From Norana najaformis (Eukaryota; Annelida; Clitellata; Crassiclitellata; Hormogastridae): a DNA stretch of 64,000 nt. A program made the position numbers and the translations under genes. Below are positions 1-12,719 of the stretch, one piece after another (the stretch's first letter is position 1; each line of letters begins with the position of its first letter). The stretch is from assembly GCA_964023275.1 (NCBI GenBank), contig OZ029921.1, forward strand, positions 17,210,204 to 17,274,203, written 5' to 3'. Under the pieces are notes generated by a model. That model was not told the DNA's origin. It did no database searches and worked only from the letters and a program-made list of their open reading frames with translations.

Positions 1-1015
1 TTTTAAAGCATTTTTGGTTAATTATTGGTATTGGTCTTGTGCAGAATAGCCTAACCATAAAAAAAGGTTGGCACCTATGATAGATCTTAGGAATTATGTA
101 AGACAGATTGGTTCATCTTTTGACTTTGGTGAGTGGACAAGTCAAGGTTGGATCTAGGGGGCCATAGAGAGGGTACCCAGAACTGAAACTTAGGATGAAA
201 TTAGTGTCTATCCGTAGTGTCAAATTTATGCATTGGTTTGAGTGAGTTAAAATTACAAATAATCAAAATTATAGCCTGTTAGTGCAGACCATATATGTAT
301 CTATGTGAAATATACAATATCTGTGTCCTGTATATGTACGGCAAATTTTAAATGGGAAATGTTGAAAGATGTGCTGTAAAGAAGGAAAGAGAATCCAGTA
401 GCCAATCCGGCCTTGGCTGCTATAAAAATCTGTGAAACTAAAAATGGTGTTCTTAGTAAACTCCAGCAAGGTAAAATTAGTGACGTTAAATACAGCCTTG
501 CCCCACTTGCCTCGCCTCCTTTTTTAGCTTCTAAATCCACCACTGAGGTAAGTTATTATTTTTTGGCTATATGTTAAAGAGTTAATTCTATGGTTCGACT
601 TAGCAGGTTTGTTAAGCTGTTGATTTATAAGTTTATGATAACAGCCCATGGGGCAGAAAGGGTGCATGATGTAGCTGTTTGGTATTTGCTCTTGTGGTGT
701 AGGCCTAGTTTTGTCCTGAAGAACAATCATTTTTGGAAACCTACTCACCTATTCTACTAACTCCAGTAATGTCTGGATTGCGCCTCACTGGTTTGATGAT
801 GGCAAGTATTTGTTAACAGCTTCAAAGTATTGATTCAGTAATTCTAGATGAGTTCAATCAATAATGAGCTGTGATTGGTCTCATTTTGGAATCTGTGTTT
901 AATATGGATGACTTGAATTCTTTGTCATGCCTGTGTTGCTCAAACACTGACAACGTGAAAGTGTTTGAGCTGGCTTATTCAGTTGAAGCTGTTAGAGTGA
1001 ACAACAGTATTGTTG

Positions 1016-1068
1016 TTGTTGTTGTTGTTGTTTTTGTTGCTGTTATTATTGATGTTGTTGCTGTTGAT
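1016..1068. repeat. (TTG)n microsatellite
   Basis: A run of TTG repeats with scattered substitutions (GTTGTTGTTGTTG, then TTTTTGTTGCTG). It produces a Val-rich plus-frame and an Asn-rich minus-frame ORF that are artefacts. Confidence 0.85.
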
Positions 1069-1719
1069 GTTGTAATGTTTGGAGAAACGGATGTTGTTCT
1101 GTATCATCTGTAATGTGGTGTAATGATGTGCAACTGAATGCAATTTAAATTGATACGTTGTGGGCTTCCACCAGAATGTGTACATTACCAGTTAGTTGTC
1201 GGTGCAGATTGCAAACGATTTCAGCAGTAAATGACGAGTTCCTTTACAAATCACCTGAGGTTTTATTTGTGGATTTCAGTCTTTGGTTCCTTCACTGAGA
1301 CTTTCAGTCTTGATTCGTCTTGGAATAGAGTCTGAATTGTTTTCCATATCTAGACAAGATTGGGTCCTTTGTGGGTTGGATTTTGCAGCTGTTACCATGC
1401 CTTTGTGCAACTGATCTTTTACAGCTGATCTACTGGAGTTTGACCTTTTTAATTTCCTAGACTTCTCTGCTTGTCTTGGGTTTTCTATTAATAACGGTTG
1501 CTTATTATTGAAGTAATCAAATCAGAATAGATTATTGTGTATTATGTTCAGGAGAAAGTCCCAGTTATCCTGGTTAATCCCTGTAAAGGTCCCTGCTCAG
1601 TTTATTTACATTCTATTCTCAGCCTCTGTTCAGGTTTCATAATTGTATAAATAAAGATTCTGAATTGTTTGCATTTTGGTTATCAAAGCTGTTTGCAGAG
1701 TCTGAGCAGTTTTTTCTAG

Positions 1720-1763
1720 CTGGAATATGTCAGTGCCAGCAGCAGCCTCGATGTTCGGTTTCA
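1720..1763 (+). CDS. Candidate 44-bp coding exon upstream of Shroom (tentative)
   Basis: A strong acceptor (pyrimidine run ending TTTTTTCTAG) and a consensus donor (TTTCA followed by GTAAGTG) bracket 44 bases. Read in frame 0 it gives 14 codons plus two bases, CA. The large Shroom exon at 14960 begins with a single leftover G, so joining makes CAG and keeps the frame; the peptide would read LEYVSASSSLDVRF, then Q, then YSSDCYLQ. The fit in phase is suggestive, but a 13-kb intron and the lack of recognisable homology keep this tentative. Transcript reads across 1763 and 14960 would decide it. Confidence 0.28.
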
Positions 1764-1816
1764 GTAAGTGACTATAGGGCTTACCCGGTAGTTAAATGGT
1801 CACTTGCATGTCCACA

Positions 1817-1884
1817 GGGGGAGGGAGAGGGAGGGAGGGAGAGAGACGGAGGGAGGGAGGGAGAGTTAGGGAGGGAGGGAGGAT
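1817..1884. repeat. (GGGA)n purine-rich low-complexity tract
   Basis: Degenerate GGGA/GAGA repeat on the plus strand. It is a homopurine run that could adopt unusual structure; no gene signal. Confidence 0.85.
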
Positions 1885-3182
1885 TATAAATGTGTACCAT
1901 AAAATTTGTATATTATCCCTACTGTGTGCATTTGGTCAAAATATGCTTTGAACCTTTGCGCTGTCCAGTGTTCTCTAAGATTCCTGTTTCTTTAGGGTTA
2001 GACTGTTCAAAACAGTCCAGATTAATTGCGCTTGGGAGAGGTTGTTTACAGTGGAGACATCCGGATTTGGCAGTTGGCTGTTGACATTGATAGCCATAGC
2101 CTTTTAGCCATTTATCCATTGTTCGCCATGGCTGTTAACCATTTTTACCCAGGTAGGGGTAGTGAGTCCTGTGCAATGCATTGCTATAAATGATTTGGCA
2201 GCTGGTTTTCTGATCTTTAGCTTTTGCTGTAAAGTAATCATACTTAACAAGGCTCCTGGCTGTCTCAGTATTTCACTTTGATCTGCTTAAAAATAGGTTA
2301 GGACTGCTCAAGGGTGACAGGGCTATACATAGTTTTGTTTTGCCAATTAAATTTGTGTTTCTGCTAAAACCAGATACTTAAAATAGTGGTTATTAGACAC
2401 AATGTTGGGAGAGTATTTTTAGAATCAGACTGTGAACCGAAGACCATCGCGAAAGGCTTTTCATAGTCAATGTCAGAAGTGAATTTAATGCCAGAAGCCT
2501 GTGTAACAGGTTACACTTTTGGGGCCACAGAACCAGAATGTCATGTTCATTGGACCCACAGTTGGCCCACATTGTGCCACTGTTGACCAGGTATGGGCCA
2601 AATGTGGGCCCAGTGAGAGTGGCTGTCAGAGCAGAGATTGATGCCCGGGCCAAGTGGTAGGGCTTGACTACCCTGTTATGATCATAGTTACAATTAATAA
2701 TTTACTGTACTTTCTTACCAGATCAGACATATAATACATGTACTTACTTTTGAAATGATGCTTTTGTAATTGTCCATTTCTGCTCCTAAATCCCTTACTC
2801 CAGAGCTTTCACTGTGAGAGTGATCCTTCAAGTCAGCACATTCTTAGATTCATTGCAGACTTTGATTGGTATGTCCAGGATTCAATTCCTGTGGCAGAAA
2901 TTAACATGGCATTTCAATGGTGAACTGTAAAATCCCTAAAGAAAACCTGATTGTTGTCCTGTGGTTTAGTCAAAAGGATACTGCAATAGGTGACATGTAA
3001 TATATGTGCAATTTCTTAATCTAATCAAATAAGTTTTGTATGTTGTTCTGCTTGGAAATTCCAAAAGTATCACTTCCTTTTTCGCTCGCACCTTTCCAGC
3101 TGAAACTGTCTCTGAGTAGGTATTGTATGGGTGCTAAATCGATCGGTTCATTACTTAACATGACATTGCATTACACTGTACT

Positions 3183-3232
3183 TTACTTTGCATTACATTA
3201 CTTTGCATTACATTACTTTGCATTACATTAGG
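3183..3232. repeat. 15-bp tandem repeat, ACTTTGCATTACATT
   Basis: About three near-perfect copies of a 15-bp unit (ACTTTGCATTACATT). Confidence 0.85.
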
Positions 3233-3270
3233 TGCTGCTGACAATCTGTTCTTCATCATCTTTCTACTTA

Positions 3271-3531
3271 CTGGCCTGGTTAGCTACATTGGTTAAAGCG
3301 TATGTCAAGGTGCCTCTGTGTGTGAGGATGCCAGTTTGAATACCGATAGTGGCTGTATTTAAGAGATATTAATCTTGGGCTGGCACGGTTCATAGGCGGG
3401 ACCCAAAATGTCATGGCACCCATTTAAAAATGGGCAGCAGTGGTGAAGGATCTCTCTTGATAAATTCCTTGAAAAATTAGCAGGTCGAGGCCATACCTTT
3501 GCAAAAGAAAAACATGTACATTTACATTTTT
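3271..3531 (+). mobile_element. tRNA-derived SINE, full-length-like copy
   Basis: The head (TGGCCTGGTTAGC... TTAAAGCG... CAGTTTGAATACC) has A-box-like and B-box-like pol III elements. The body contains GGGCAGCAGTGGTGAAGGATCTC. The tail reads AGGCCATAC... and ends in a simple ACATTTACATTT run. Partial copies of the same family recur at 5560-5625 (tail), 62340-62480 (body, minus strand), 63331-63376 (head) and about 63785-63880 (body and tail), so this is an interspersed family and not a unique sequence. Confidence 0.7.
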
Positions 3532-4584
3532 TTCTGCATTGAAACTGACACAGATCTTAATGTGCCTGGTAAGCTATTGTCTACCACAGTCTGTTTAGTT
3601 CTAGTTTAGACAGAGTTCCATGCAGAGGACTCTCACACTCCCTGCCTACAGCTGTTGCTAATGTCTCCTGCTTTAAAATAAATAGCATGCAGCATTGTGT
3701 GGTTAACAGCTTAGCTGCGCAAAACAGCAGCTGACATTGAACCTATACCCATGGGGGAGGTAAACAGGGTTCTAGCCTACTATAATTAATGTGTGGACTA
3801 GGCGAACCTCTTAATAGATTGACTGCTTATTTTCCTAGTGTTCAGAAAGGCATGCAAATTGGATTAAGCCCGTGAGGTGCCCCAAATACAGTAATATTAG
3901 ATTTCTTAGAAGTAAAGCAGAAAAATAATTTAAATGAGTTGGGTGTGGCTTGACATAGAAGTTTAAAAGCAGCATATCTTTGAAAATCTCTCTTTCGCTT
4001 ATAGACTTTATGATGGTGAAGACTTCTAACTTAAGGCCTGGATCTTAACTTACTTACATTGTTACAGGTTGTTTAGGGATATGGAAGAATATATCAGCCA
4101 TAGGTCAAATGTTTTATATTTTGAGCTGTTTACAAGAATAACATGACTCACATGGAAACAATACATAGACATCAGTCAGCAACAAAGCTAGAGAACAGCC
4201 TCTGAAGAAGAAAAACAGCATCCACCAACAGACGTTGATGAGAAATGCTTCAAAAGAACCAAACAAGTCATCCATGCAGGGAGACTTAAGCATGACTAGC
4301 CAAAAGAGACTGGTAAGAGAAAAACAGTCATGTAAAACCAAATACATAAACCAGTTGGGACCAAACTGAAACAACACTTTTTATGAGGTCAGTGTTCCTG
4401 CCGAACTGTACAACATACAACGACTCAGCCTACGCTTTCCAATCCTATATGCCGTATGTATTATATAGAACAACATGGCTTATTTATTTTCTTTCTTTAT
4501 CTGATAAGCAGATTACCAAGAACAATCGAAGTTGATTTGATATCATCTACTAACCTATTTATCATAGTGCATGAGATGACGAGC

Positions 4585-4790
4585 TGAAAAAGGTTCATCT
4601 CAGTGTTTAAAATTTCAAAGAAAGATTCTGTAGCAGCTTTTGTGACCCTAATTACAGCTGCCTACAAAACACTGGAGAGAGACATTGCTTTTCTAGTTTT
4701 GATGTGTTTCATTATTATTCTTATTTTATATTTTATTTTACTATTCTTATTTGTTATATTGCTTCTCTATTTTTTTCTTATTCTAAGTAA
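4585..4790 (+). repeat. Unclassified interspersed repeat, copy 1
   Basis: Shares a block (CTCAAAGAGAGATTCTGTAG-type sequence, then GCAGCTT(T/C)TGTGGC, then a T-rich TTATTCTTATTT... TTATATTGCTTCT stretch) with 6610-6760. It has no coding signal and the class is not clear; it could be a degraded LINE or SINE 3' end. Confidence 0.5.
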
Positions 4791-5344
4791 AGTCCTCGAT
4801 TGTAATCATCTATAGCTCTAAAAGTCTTGAAATTTCAGTTTGCAATTAACTTCTTTGATCTTCCAGTGGTGGTCTCTTTTATGGTTCTGCTCATACAATG
4901 TTCTGAAGCAGCGACGCAGAAGTGCTGTAAAATGTTGTTGCATGATCTTTGTTTGAAAATCATTAGTCTCTGTGTAATTGCTTGTTGTTGTTTCTTTCTC
5001 ACTGTTTTTCATGTTTTCCGTGTGTCGCTCTCCAATGTTTTGCCAGATTGAGATGTTTTCCCTAAGTTTAAAATAACTCCTGCTGTCCCTTGACTTATGA
5101 CTTGGCCAGTGATATAATCTTTTCGCTGTTATTTCCTTTTGCTTGGTTTTTCTAATATCTTGTCTAAATATGTGGAGACCACAAGCATTTGTGGGCTGAT
5201 TTTCCTAGCATAAACCAAAACATTTGTGCAAATTTGAATTGAAATTATTTATGTCTAAAAATCTTTTATATGAAAACTGACACTAGTAATAGGTTCCGGA
5301 TATTGGTGAATTCCATAATAACATCCTTACCTACAATTCTCAGT

Positions 5345-5558
5345 GGTGGCTATATGGACACAGATTATCAGCTATGCATAGTCTTCTAGGGGGCAGACGA
5401 GTGACTAGTTCTCTCCCTCATCGTCTGATCTTCTCACTGACAGTGTACGATCAGTGTGTTCGTAGTTGCAAACTCAGGATTTCTACAGCACCCAAAGAAA
5501 GCCAAGTTGCAAGAACCAGCTTATTCACAGGTGCTCAGTCAATGCAAAATCGATAGGT
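5345..5558 (+). mobile_element. Fold-back MITE, diverged copy (right half best preserved)
   Basis: The right portion (GGATTTCTACAGCACCCAAA, then CAGCTTATTCACAGGTGCTC, then CAAAATCGATAGG) matches the right arm of the palindromic element at 36204-36484. The left part is strongly diverged. The short ORF across it is not a gene. Confidence 0.55.
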
Positions 5559-5559
5559 G

Positions 5560-5625
5560 GGTAGGGTCAGGTTAAAGGCCATACTGTCGCTGTAGAAAAA
5601 CGTATACATTTGCATTTACATTTAA
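5560..5625 (+). mobile_element. SINE tail fragment
   Basis: The segment AAGGCCATACTGTCGCTGTA followed by an ACATTTGCATTTACATTTA run matches the 3' tail of the SINE at 3271-3531 and the copy near 63785-63880. Confidence 0.55.
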
Positions 5626-6140
5626 GGGGAGGATAAGGGATCCGTATAGGATTTGTGGAAGAGTATTTTCAGTTTTGAGTGATACACCTGCACAGTGATT
5701 ACCAGCTGCAGATCTGCTTATATATGTCTTATATTTTTTACTTAATTTTATCTCTTGTGGAGTTTACCTAAAGCTATGAACACCTTGTGTTATTTTGAGT
5801 TAACCACAATTTTGAACTTGAAAATATTTTGACATTGCAAGTATAAAATATGGCTATGACTGTGAAGGTGATTCACTACTAAATGATTTATTTTCTTTTT
5901 TTATTATACAGCTCCACTAGCTGACAAAATAGCGGTATTTATTGATACCATTAAGCAATTGTGCATCAAGGATTTGCCCAGGACCCTATAAAGTGATAGT
6001 TTGTGCTAGAATTCATGACTCCTGCTTACTGAGCATTGCAAGGCAGACACACAACCAATCTTCTGTCATGTCCCAACCGCTTTGGTGCCTGCTTTACTAG
6101 CCATTACTTGTACAGACATCACTAGGACTTTCTTTGCTTC

Positions 6141-6238
6141 AGATCAGCTTTTGGCTGTTTTTTTGTATTGGTGAATTGAGATCAGCTTTTGGCTGTTTTT
6201 TGAATTGGTGAATTGAGATCAGCTGTCGGCTGTTTTAC
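6141..6238. repeat. Three-copy 37-38 bp minisatellite
   Basis: The unit AGATCAGCTTTTGGCTGTTT plus TTTGAATTGGTGAATTG repeats with starts at 6141, 6179 and 6216. The third copy is diverged (GCTGTCGGCTG). Confidence 0.85.
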
Positions 6239-6609
6239 TACTGTCTGATTACTATTGTTAGCTTAAGGGACTGCTCTTCCTTTTCTACCCGAAAAGAACG
6301 TTGCTGTGGCCAGTGAGGAGGATAAGGACGTCAGTTCTGTCCAAATGACATTGGTACTAGGCTGTTTCTAAAGGAATGGAGATAGGTACTGTATGATCTC
6401 CTGCATCTTTGAAACCCCAGAGCATTTGCAGAGACTAGAGCATGCTGAGTGGTGGCCAGATGACAGATTATGATTGTGCTTTTGTCTTTGGCCTCTTTCT
6501 CAAGGGTTTATATCTGGCTGCTTAAACTGTTGTTAAACTGGGAATTTCTTCTCAAGCCATGAAACCTTTAAGCAAAGATTATTCAGTTGTGGGATGTAGT
6601 TGTGTTGAA

Positions 6610-6760
6610 GAGTTGAAACAGTTTTATCTCAAAGTTTGAAATCTCAAAGAGAGATTCTGTAGCAGCTTCTGTGGCATTCATAACAGATGGTAATAACTTT
6701 ATTCTTCTTCTTATTTCTTATATTGCTTCTTCATTTATGCACTTAGTTGTCTGTAATATG
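6610..6760 (+). repeat. Unclassified interspersed repeat, copy 2
   Basis: Second copy of the sequence at 4585-4790: the same GAGATTCTGTAGCAGCTTCT core and the same T-rich trailing segment ending TTATATTGCTTCTTC. Confidence 0.5.
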
Positions 6761-6840
6761 ACAGAATCCGTCAGAAATCAGTCCTATATAGTAAAAAGAC
6801 AAATTGCGTGACTGTAGTAATTGAAAACACAAAATTTGTT

Positions 6841-7162
6841 TAAGCTGAAGTATACTAGTCATGGACAGGGTTGGCCACACATGTGTCTGGTGTTAGCAGA
6901 CATTGTTAAAGGATTTGAATAAACAGATCTGTTAATATGTCAGCCTCTGAATAATTCTGGCTGTGGGTTGCTCACCAAGCCATTTTTTTAGTTTCCTGGT
7001 TGACAGCGGCATCATGGTTTACTGCTGTTTATTATAGTAAGTAAGCAAGCAAGTATTTGTTCACACAGCATGTGTTCATCAGCTGATTGTCAGCTGCATC
7101 AATATTTTATAAGGTGAAGAATTTAACCCTGTCCATGACTAGTAGTACTTCAGCTTACTAAT
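6841..7162. mobile_element. MITE-like element with ~33-bp inverted ends
   Basis: The left end (TAAGCTGAAGTATACTAGTC, continuing ATGGACAGGGTT) is repeated as an inverted copy at the right end (AACCCTGTCCATGACTAGTA, continuing GTACTTCAGCTTA), with a single indel and about 255 bp between. There is no ORF inside. Target duplication is not clear. A non-autonomous DNA transposon is the simplest reading. Confidence 0.6.
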
Positions 7163-7189
7163 AACCAGACTGTGGCAAAACTTCACTAC

Positions 7190-7660
7190 AGGAATGGTTT
7201 GGTTACCATATTAGAGAAAACTAAAACAGTCTTTGCATTGGCTTTCTGTTCTGCAAAGGATCCATTTCAAACTCTGGCCAACCACATTACTTAAAATCAG
7301 TCCTCACTCCCTAGACTTGTCATTATTCAATCAGGTCATCTGATTGCCTATCTCTGGTTGTGCCAAAAACTAGAACTGTTATTGATGGACAAGCTTCTTC
7401 AGTTGCTGGACCTAGACTGTGGAACTATCTTCCTGCATCTATTTGTTCTGTTCAGAGTCTCTTTCGTCATGTTGGCCTAATTTTAAGACTCACCTTTTCA
7501 GTTGGCTTATCCACTATAGGCTGCCTCTCTGTTTCAGTGTTCTGACTTTTTGGGTATTGACCTAATGATGGCTTGGTTTTGATGTGCCATCGGTTGATGC
7601 CTTGTGCATTAGACAATGGCACCATAGAAGTTGCTACTTAATCATAATAATAATGATTGA
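7190..7660 (+). mobile_element. LINE 3' end (CR1/L2-like), 5'-truncated
   Basis: Broken frames encode LHWL(S)VLQRIHFKLW, then RTRTVIDGQASSVAGPRLWN, then YLPASI and a KTHLFS-like stretch. These are the C-terminal motifs of non-LTR retrotransposon ORF2 (LHWLPV..RI.FK, GPRLWNSLP). It ends with the family 3' sequence GATGCCTTGTGCATTAGACA and an (ATAATAATAATG) tail. There are several stops and frameshifts, so it is dead. A sister copy lies at 18930-19335. Confidence 0.75.
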
Positions 7661-8056
7661 GGAACTTTAGGACTAGAAGCCCCAACAATAAATAGTTCAA
7701 AACAGGCTAATCACAAAGTGGTGTAAACATTCTGTCTGACTGAGCAGAACAATAGCATTTTCTTATCAATCCAGCAGTGTGTCATCTGTAGACAATGCAT
7801 TCCTAACTCTGCTGTTCAACTTTAGAGTCCTTATAATATTTGGTGGTGCTAAGAACTGAAAGCAGAGCCTCTGGGCAAACAATGTCCAAGAAATTCTTTG
7901 TTTATGATTGAGATGATTTGTAGCCTCACCTGGTCACCAGCCTTCTTATGCTCTTCTTGCTATAGCTATTTATTTAATATGGTGATCAGCAGGGCTTTGA
8001 TTCTAACTGCTAATAACAGAATATAGCACTTAACATAATAGGTTTGTGAGGCATGA

Positions 8057-8098
8057 CACCTAGGACTGTGCTAACACCTAGGACTGTGCTGACATAAA
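8057..8098. repeat. Two-copy ~21-bp tandem duplication
   Basis: ACACCTAGGACTGTGCTA(A/G) is repeated directly twice. Confidence 0.7.
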
Positions 8099-9276
8099 GG
8101 TTCTTGAATATTATAGCTGTGCTGTGAATAAGCGGGTCCTCTTGTCTTTGCATTTTGGATGATAAAGAAATGCTAAGTCTGTGGTCAGTAGTAATAGACT
8201 TGTCTTGAAATTGTGCTCACTGAATTTGGTTGTGCTGGGTTGACAAACAGGCTGTGGTGAATGGCATAGTGGAATAGAACTCAATCAGACTTGCCCTTGC
8301 AACAGAGCATGGCTAAATGCAAGGCCTGCTTTTATTACTGGAGTCTCCAGTCCTTGAGATGTATAGAGATGAGTCTGGTAAGTCTTACTGTATTTTCATG
8401 AAATAGAACCCACACATGCTCTTGCATTTCTCCATGTGGCAGAAATTGTTGCTATTGTTACTTGCGATGGTTTCAGTTCTAGGCATTGTGGGTCAAAACC
8501 TTTTCCAGAGATAACTAATTTGTTTGCAATAGGGATCTTTGCTCTGACTTGCCTTTGTATCATTTGTAGCCTAGGATTATGAATTGTTTTGTCTGTATCT
8601 TGTTCTTGTTCTCTGGGAATTGGGGTAACATTGTGCAGGTGTTGTTTTATGGTTGATGGTGTTTTCAGTCTGGAGTCTCCCTAATGAACACTGAGCACTG
8701 GTGAACCAGATGATTTTTTGTTTACATGGCTTCCATTAGACAGCCTGACAACTGAGCAAGTAGTCAAAATAGATGGACCACACAGCGCTTGAGGTTCACA
8801 TTTTTATACTCCTGAAAGTTCTTTAGGTGGCACTTCATTTTGACATTGCCCCATTCAGTCCCATGTTATGCTCTCAAATTCCGTTCTATACTTCCTTTCA
8901 TGCCCCAACCAACCCAGCCACATAATCATTAGAGTTTGCACAAGACTCATAGTCTTTGAATCTGACTGAGTAACTATAAATTTGGAAGTTCCTGAAACAG
9001 TTATTTACAAATATTAATTACTGAAATATCTTAATGATTTCTGTCCCTTGTAAATGCACTTTGAAAATATGTTTTACTGTTGGGACTCTAGTTTCCTGCA
9101 TTATATTATTGTTGTTAGTGTTGTTTTGCTGTTATTAGTGTTGTAGTACTACTGCTGTTACTACGTTATTATTACTTACCACTGTAGCACATGTTGTCCC
9201 CCTGGCTTCACCCCCAGATTCTGACCTGGCCTTGAAACTGACCAACCAACTTGGCTTTTGAGATCTTGATTTTATA

Positions 9277-9340
9277 TAGGACTGGTGAATAAGCTGGTCT
9301 CCCTGATGTGGCTTTTGTGTGGTGCTGAAAAAACTGTTTA
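9277..9340 (-). mobile_element. Fold-back MITE fragment
   Basis: GGTGAATAAGCTGGTCTCCC followed by TGATGTGGCTTTTGTG matches the left arm of the palindromic element at 36204-36484. A shorter piece (GTGAATAAGCGGGTCCTC) sits near 8121. The strand is arbitrary because the parent element is a palindrome. Confidence 0.45.
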
Positions 9341-11033
9341 GATTTACGTTTATGTTTACATTACTAGTATTGGCTTATGTTGTTTGTACACTGGAGATTT
9401 GTTATAGCATGCTTCATGATAACACAAATTCTGATATAATTCAGTCAGGGATGTGGCTTCCAAAAGTAATTTACCTGTAGAAGATAAACACCCCCTTAAA
9501 ATAAAGGCAGTTCTTGATACGGCTTCCAAAGTTGTAACGAGTTTAGTACTTTTGTTTATGTAATACCTTTATGTCTGTATTTTTAGACATTATTATTTGA
9601 ACATGTAATGTAATGTTACTTTGTGCCTCTGAAACATCTGTTTTTCAGGGAAGCATCTCTATTCAACATGTGTCTCTGTCAGTAAAGAAATCTCTTTTGA
9701 GAGGGTAACTCCCCATGCACCCTTCTCTCCCAACCATCCCTCTCCTGTTTCCCTTTGCCTGTTTCCCTTTGCCTGTCCAGTCTCCATGGGCCAGGTTATA
9801 ATGAACTGGATGGACGGCTGGGTTGCTGAGTTGTGTTTAGTTTTGATGTCTTCTGTGAGGCTGCTTCCTATAAACCATCTTCTGATGGCCCAGCTGTTGG
9901 GTATCATCTGCAGTAGTTGTTAAGCTTGACTGCTGCTATAAACCTGATACTGATGCGTTTGGCCCCAGTCTCTTGCTTTGCTGAAGGCTAAATGGTCCAC
10001 AGTAATTGCTGAACTTTGGTAATTGCTCAGTCTGTTTGCTGAACACAAAATTACTTTGCTTTAAATGTTCTACTGACAGTCTAGTTCATCATGTTACTTG
10101 CCCTTGATTTCTGCACCCTACGCCTAGTGGCAGGGTATCACATAGACAGGACCTGGTATCGTGTGCTTTCATTTAGTTGCTGTTATTCCTGAGATCTAAA
10201 CTACCAAACATTTAGATCTCCAGGCTGTGATTTAGTAAAAGTGACCCTCTTGAGTCTAGAACATATCATTGGTCTTGAATGCCTGAGCGGGGCAAGTGGT
10301 GATTCTTGTTTTGAGCTTGTTTGATGTTGTTGGGTTAGGGCACCACTGAGGGCTTTTTCTGAAAGTGGGGCCATGTAAATGCACAAGTACATGCATAACA
10401 AGTAGAACATCCTGTGAGTTGTGGGTGGACAGAAGATTCCTTATGATAAGCAGATGATAGGTCTCAGGTGGGTGTCTAAGACCTGACTGCATGTCCTGAT
10501 AATCTGGTTCTTAGTGAATCATCTGCTTCTGTGATTCAGCAGCTGCAGCCAAATTTAGCCAAGCTGTCCCTCCCTTGGTATTTAAATGTGCCAAATGTTT
10601 ACGCCAAACACACGCACTTGTTTAGAATTGTCAGTTCGTTGTACTGTTCGAGTGGCATTTGGAATTGTTGGGCCTTGATACTTACCAGTACTGCTTTTAG
10701 TCTTTAAGTGACGTGGTTCACCAGATTTTCGTCCCTGATTGTTTCACCATTTTGCTTCAGCTATATTGACAGACTGCAGGCATTGTGGGTGAGTTATTTG
10801 ATAGCTGTGGAAAACATTATTTGGGTTTGGTTGACTGTTCTTGCTTTATTAATGTTATCTGGATACTCATCTATTGTGCTATCCATCTGTTTCTTACATT
10901 GCTTACTATCCTAGTTTTTAGTGTAACGATATGAATATAAACAAGTGTAATTAGACATTTAATTTTATTATTTTTATTATTTCTGCTTTATTTTTTAGTA
11001 ATAACTTGTTTTTGTTACGTGTAAAGTTCTGTC

Positions 11034-11091
<58 letters not shown>
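11034..11091. repeat. (AAT)n microsatellite
   Basis: A long uninterrupted AAT/ATA trinucleotide run. Shorter ATT runs follow at 11248-11270 and 11650-11672. Confidence 0.95.
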
Positions 11092-12114
11092 GATGATTTA
11101 TAGAGCACTGTAGAACGGCCAAGGCTGAAAAAGGGTTATTTTCCTTTATGGTTATTTGCTAACTGCAGTCACATGCAGTACAAGTGTCAGCATATGCACT
11201 ATAAAAACAATTAACAAGTCAAGATAACAGTACTTTTCACAATGATGATATTATTATTATTATTATTAGATATTATTAATACTATTAAAATTATTATTAG
11301 TTTCAAATCAATAATTCATCAGATCATCCTGGGACATAACACACCGAAATGGAGCCCCCAGTCCTTTAGGACTTTGTTGAAGCCCTGGCGGAGAGTGATA
11401 TGGGCGGGTTCTGTTTACAGTCCATGAATTTTTTCAGTTCTGACTGGTAAGGGTTGTTCTGGTTCTGGGTGTTTTGGGGTTGACTTGTTCTTTCTGGGGG
11501 CAAGGGCAGGCTCTGAATGCCCACCACTGCCTGTCATCACAGCATCAATTGTGTGAGCAACAGCTGATCCAACAGCAACACCTGCGGCAGTTGCGGCCAT
11601 TTGTGTGAAGAGATCCGGCTGCTTTGGTTGGTCAAAAGCAGATGGTGCTGGTGTTATTATTATTATTATTATTTCTGAATATTCATCATCTGTGTGCTCT
11701 CCTTGATGACATTGATTTACTGTACCAGTTAGTCTGATTAAACTTTCATCTGTTGTTCCTGTCTAATCCAGTTCAGTAAAGTGACTTTCAGGTAACTGAA
11801 ACAGCTGTTGTTCTGAGTGTAATAGAACATTTAAGAGGATTTTTTATGATCTTGTCCAAAGAGATAATGTTACTGGGTGTCTGGTGTTGTTAAGTGTTGT
11901 TGCTGTTTTTATCAAATGGAAAGTGATATGTCAGTTGTGTGTTAGTCTTGTTGTGTTTGTGGTGCAAGCCATGTTCTGTTAAAGTAACTGACAATCCAAA
12001 AGAAATTTATTCCATAGTATAATCTTGTAGACTTTGAGGTGAAGACTAAATGTCTGCTGTGTGAAGTTGATATAACACCAGGCAACATACCAGTGAATCA
12101 ATCGATGGATTGAT

Positions 12115-12320
12115 AGATCATTCACAATCAGTCAGTCAGTCAATCAGTCTGGGTATATATGTGTAGCATGCAGATGCATGTGAGAGCATAATTAGTTGCT
12201 TCACAGCTAACCATTGCTTAACCTCAATGGTTTCTGTTCACTCTGTCTGAGTCTCATCTATGTCTGTGTCAGTCTGCCTGCTTGAAGATGTGCCTTTGTG
12301 CATGCGTGAAATTCTGTTGG
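12115..12320. repeat. Degenerate (TCAG/TCTG)n tract
   Basis: Includes AATCAGTCAGTCAGTCAATC and later TCTGTCTGAG/TGTGTCAGTCTGCC stretches. Low complexity, non-coding. Confidence 0.6.
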
Positions 12321-12485
12321 TATCTGTACTTGTTCCTCTGTGTATGTTCACTGTTTGAGACTGATTATATCTGTGCACATTTTTGCCTGTTTTAGCCAGT
12401 CTGATGCTTAGTAGAGAATCTGTTGGAAATGGCTGAGTTTAAATGAGTCAGATAATATAAACCAGATTTGTCTGTTTCATCATAA

Positions 12486-12486
<1 letters not shown>

Positions 12487-12525
<39 letters not shown>
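12487..12525. repeat. (AT)n microsatellite
   Basis: An uninterrupted dinucleotide AT run of roughly 38 bases. Confidence 0.95.
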
Positions 12526-12719
12526 CCATCAGTGATGTTAGCTTATGTGTCTAAGCAGCATCCCTGTGCCACTTCACTTTCTTCTGCTTATTCCACTTAT
12601 AACTCAATTTGATTGTTGTCATGTGAGTTATTTTCTTAACATTTGTTCTCTTGCACAGTGCACATAATGGAATTGGCCACTTTAAGCCATATGTTTTGGT
12701 CTTGTGTGTATGTCTGTAC

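Noticed and set aside
2555-2650. TGGGCC/GGCCCA alternating motifs as an inverted repeat
   Set aside because: Short, imperfect and unphased; no clear arms or copies.
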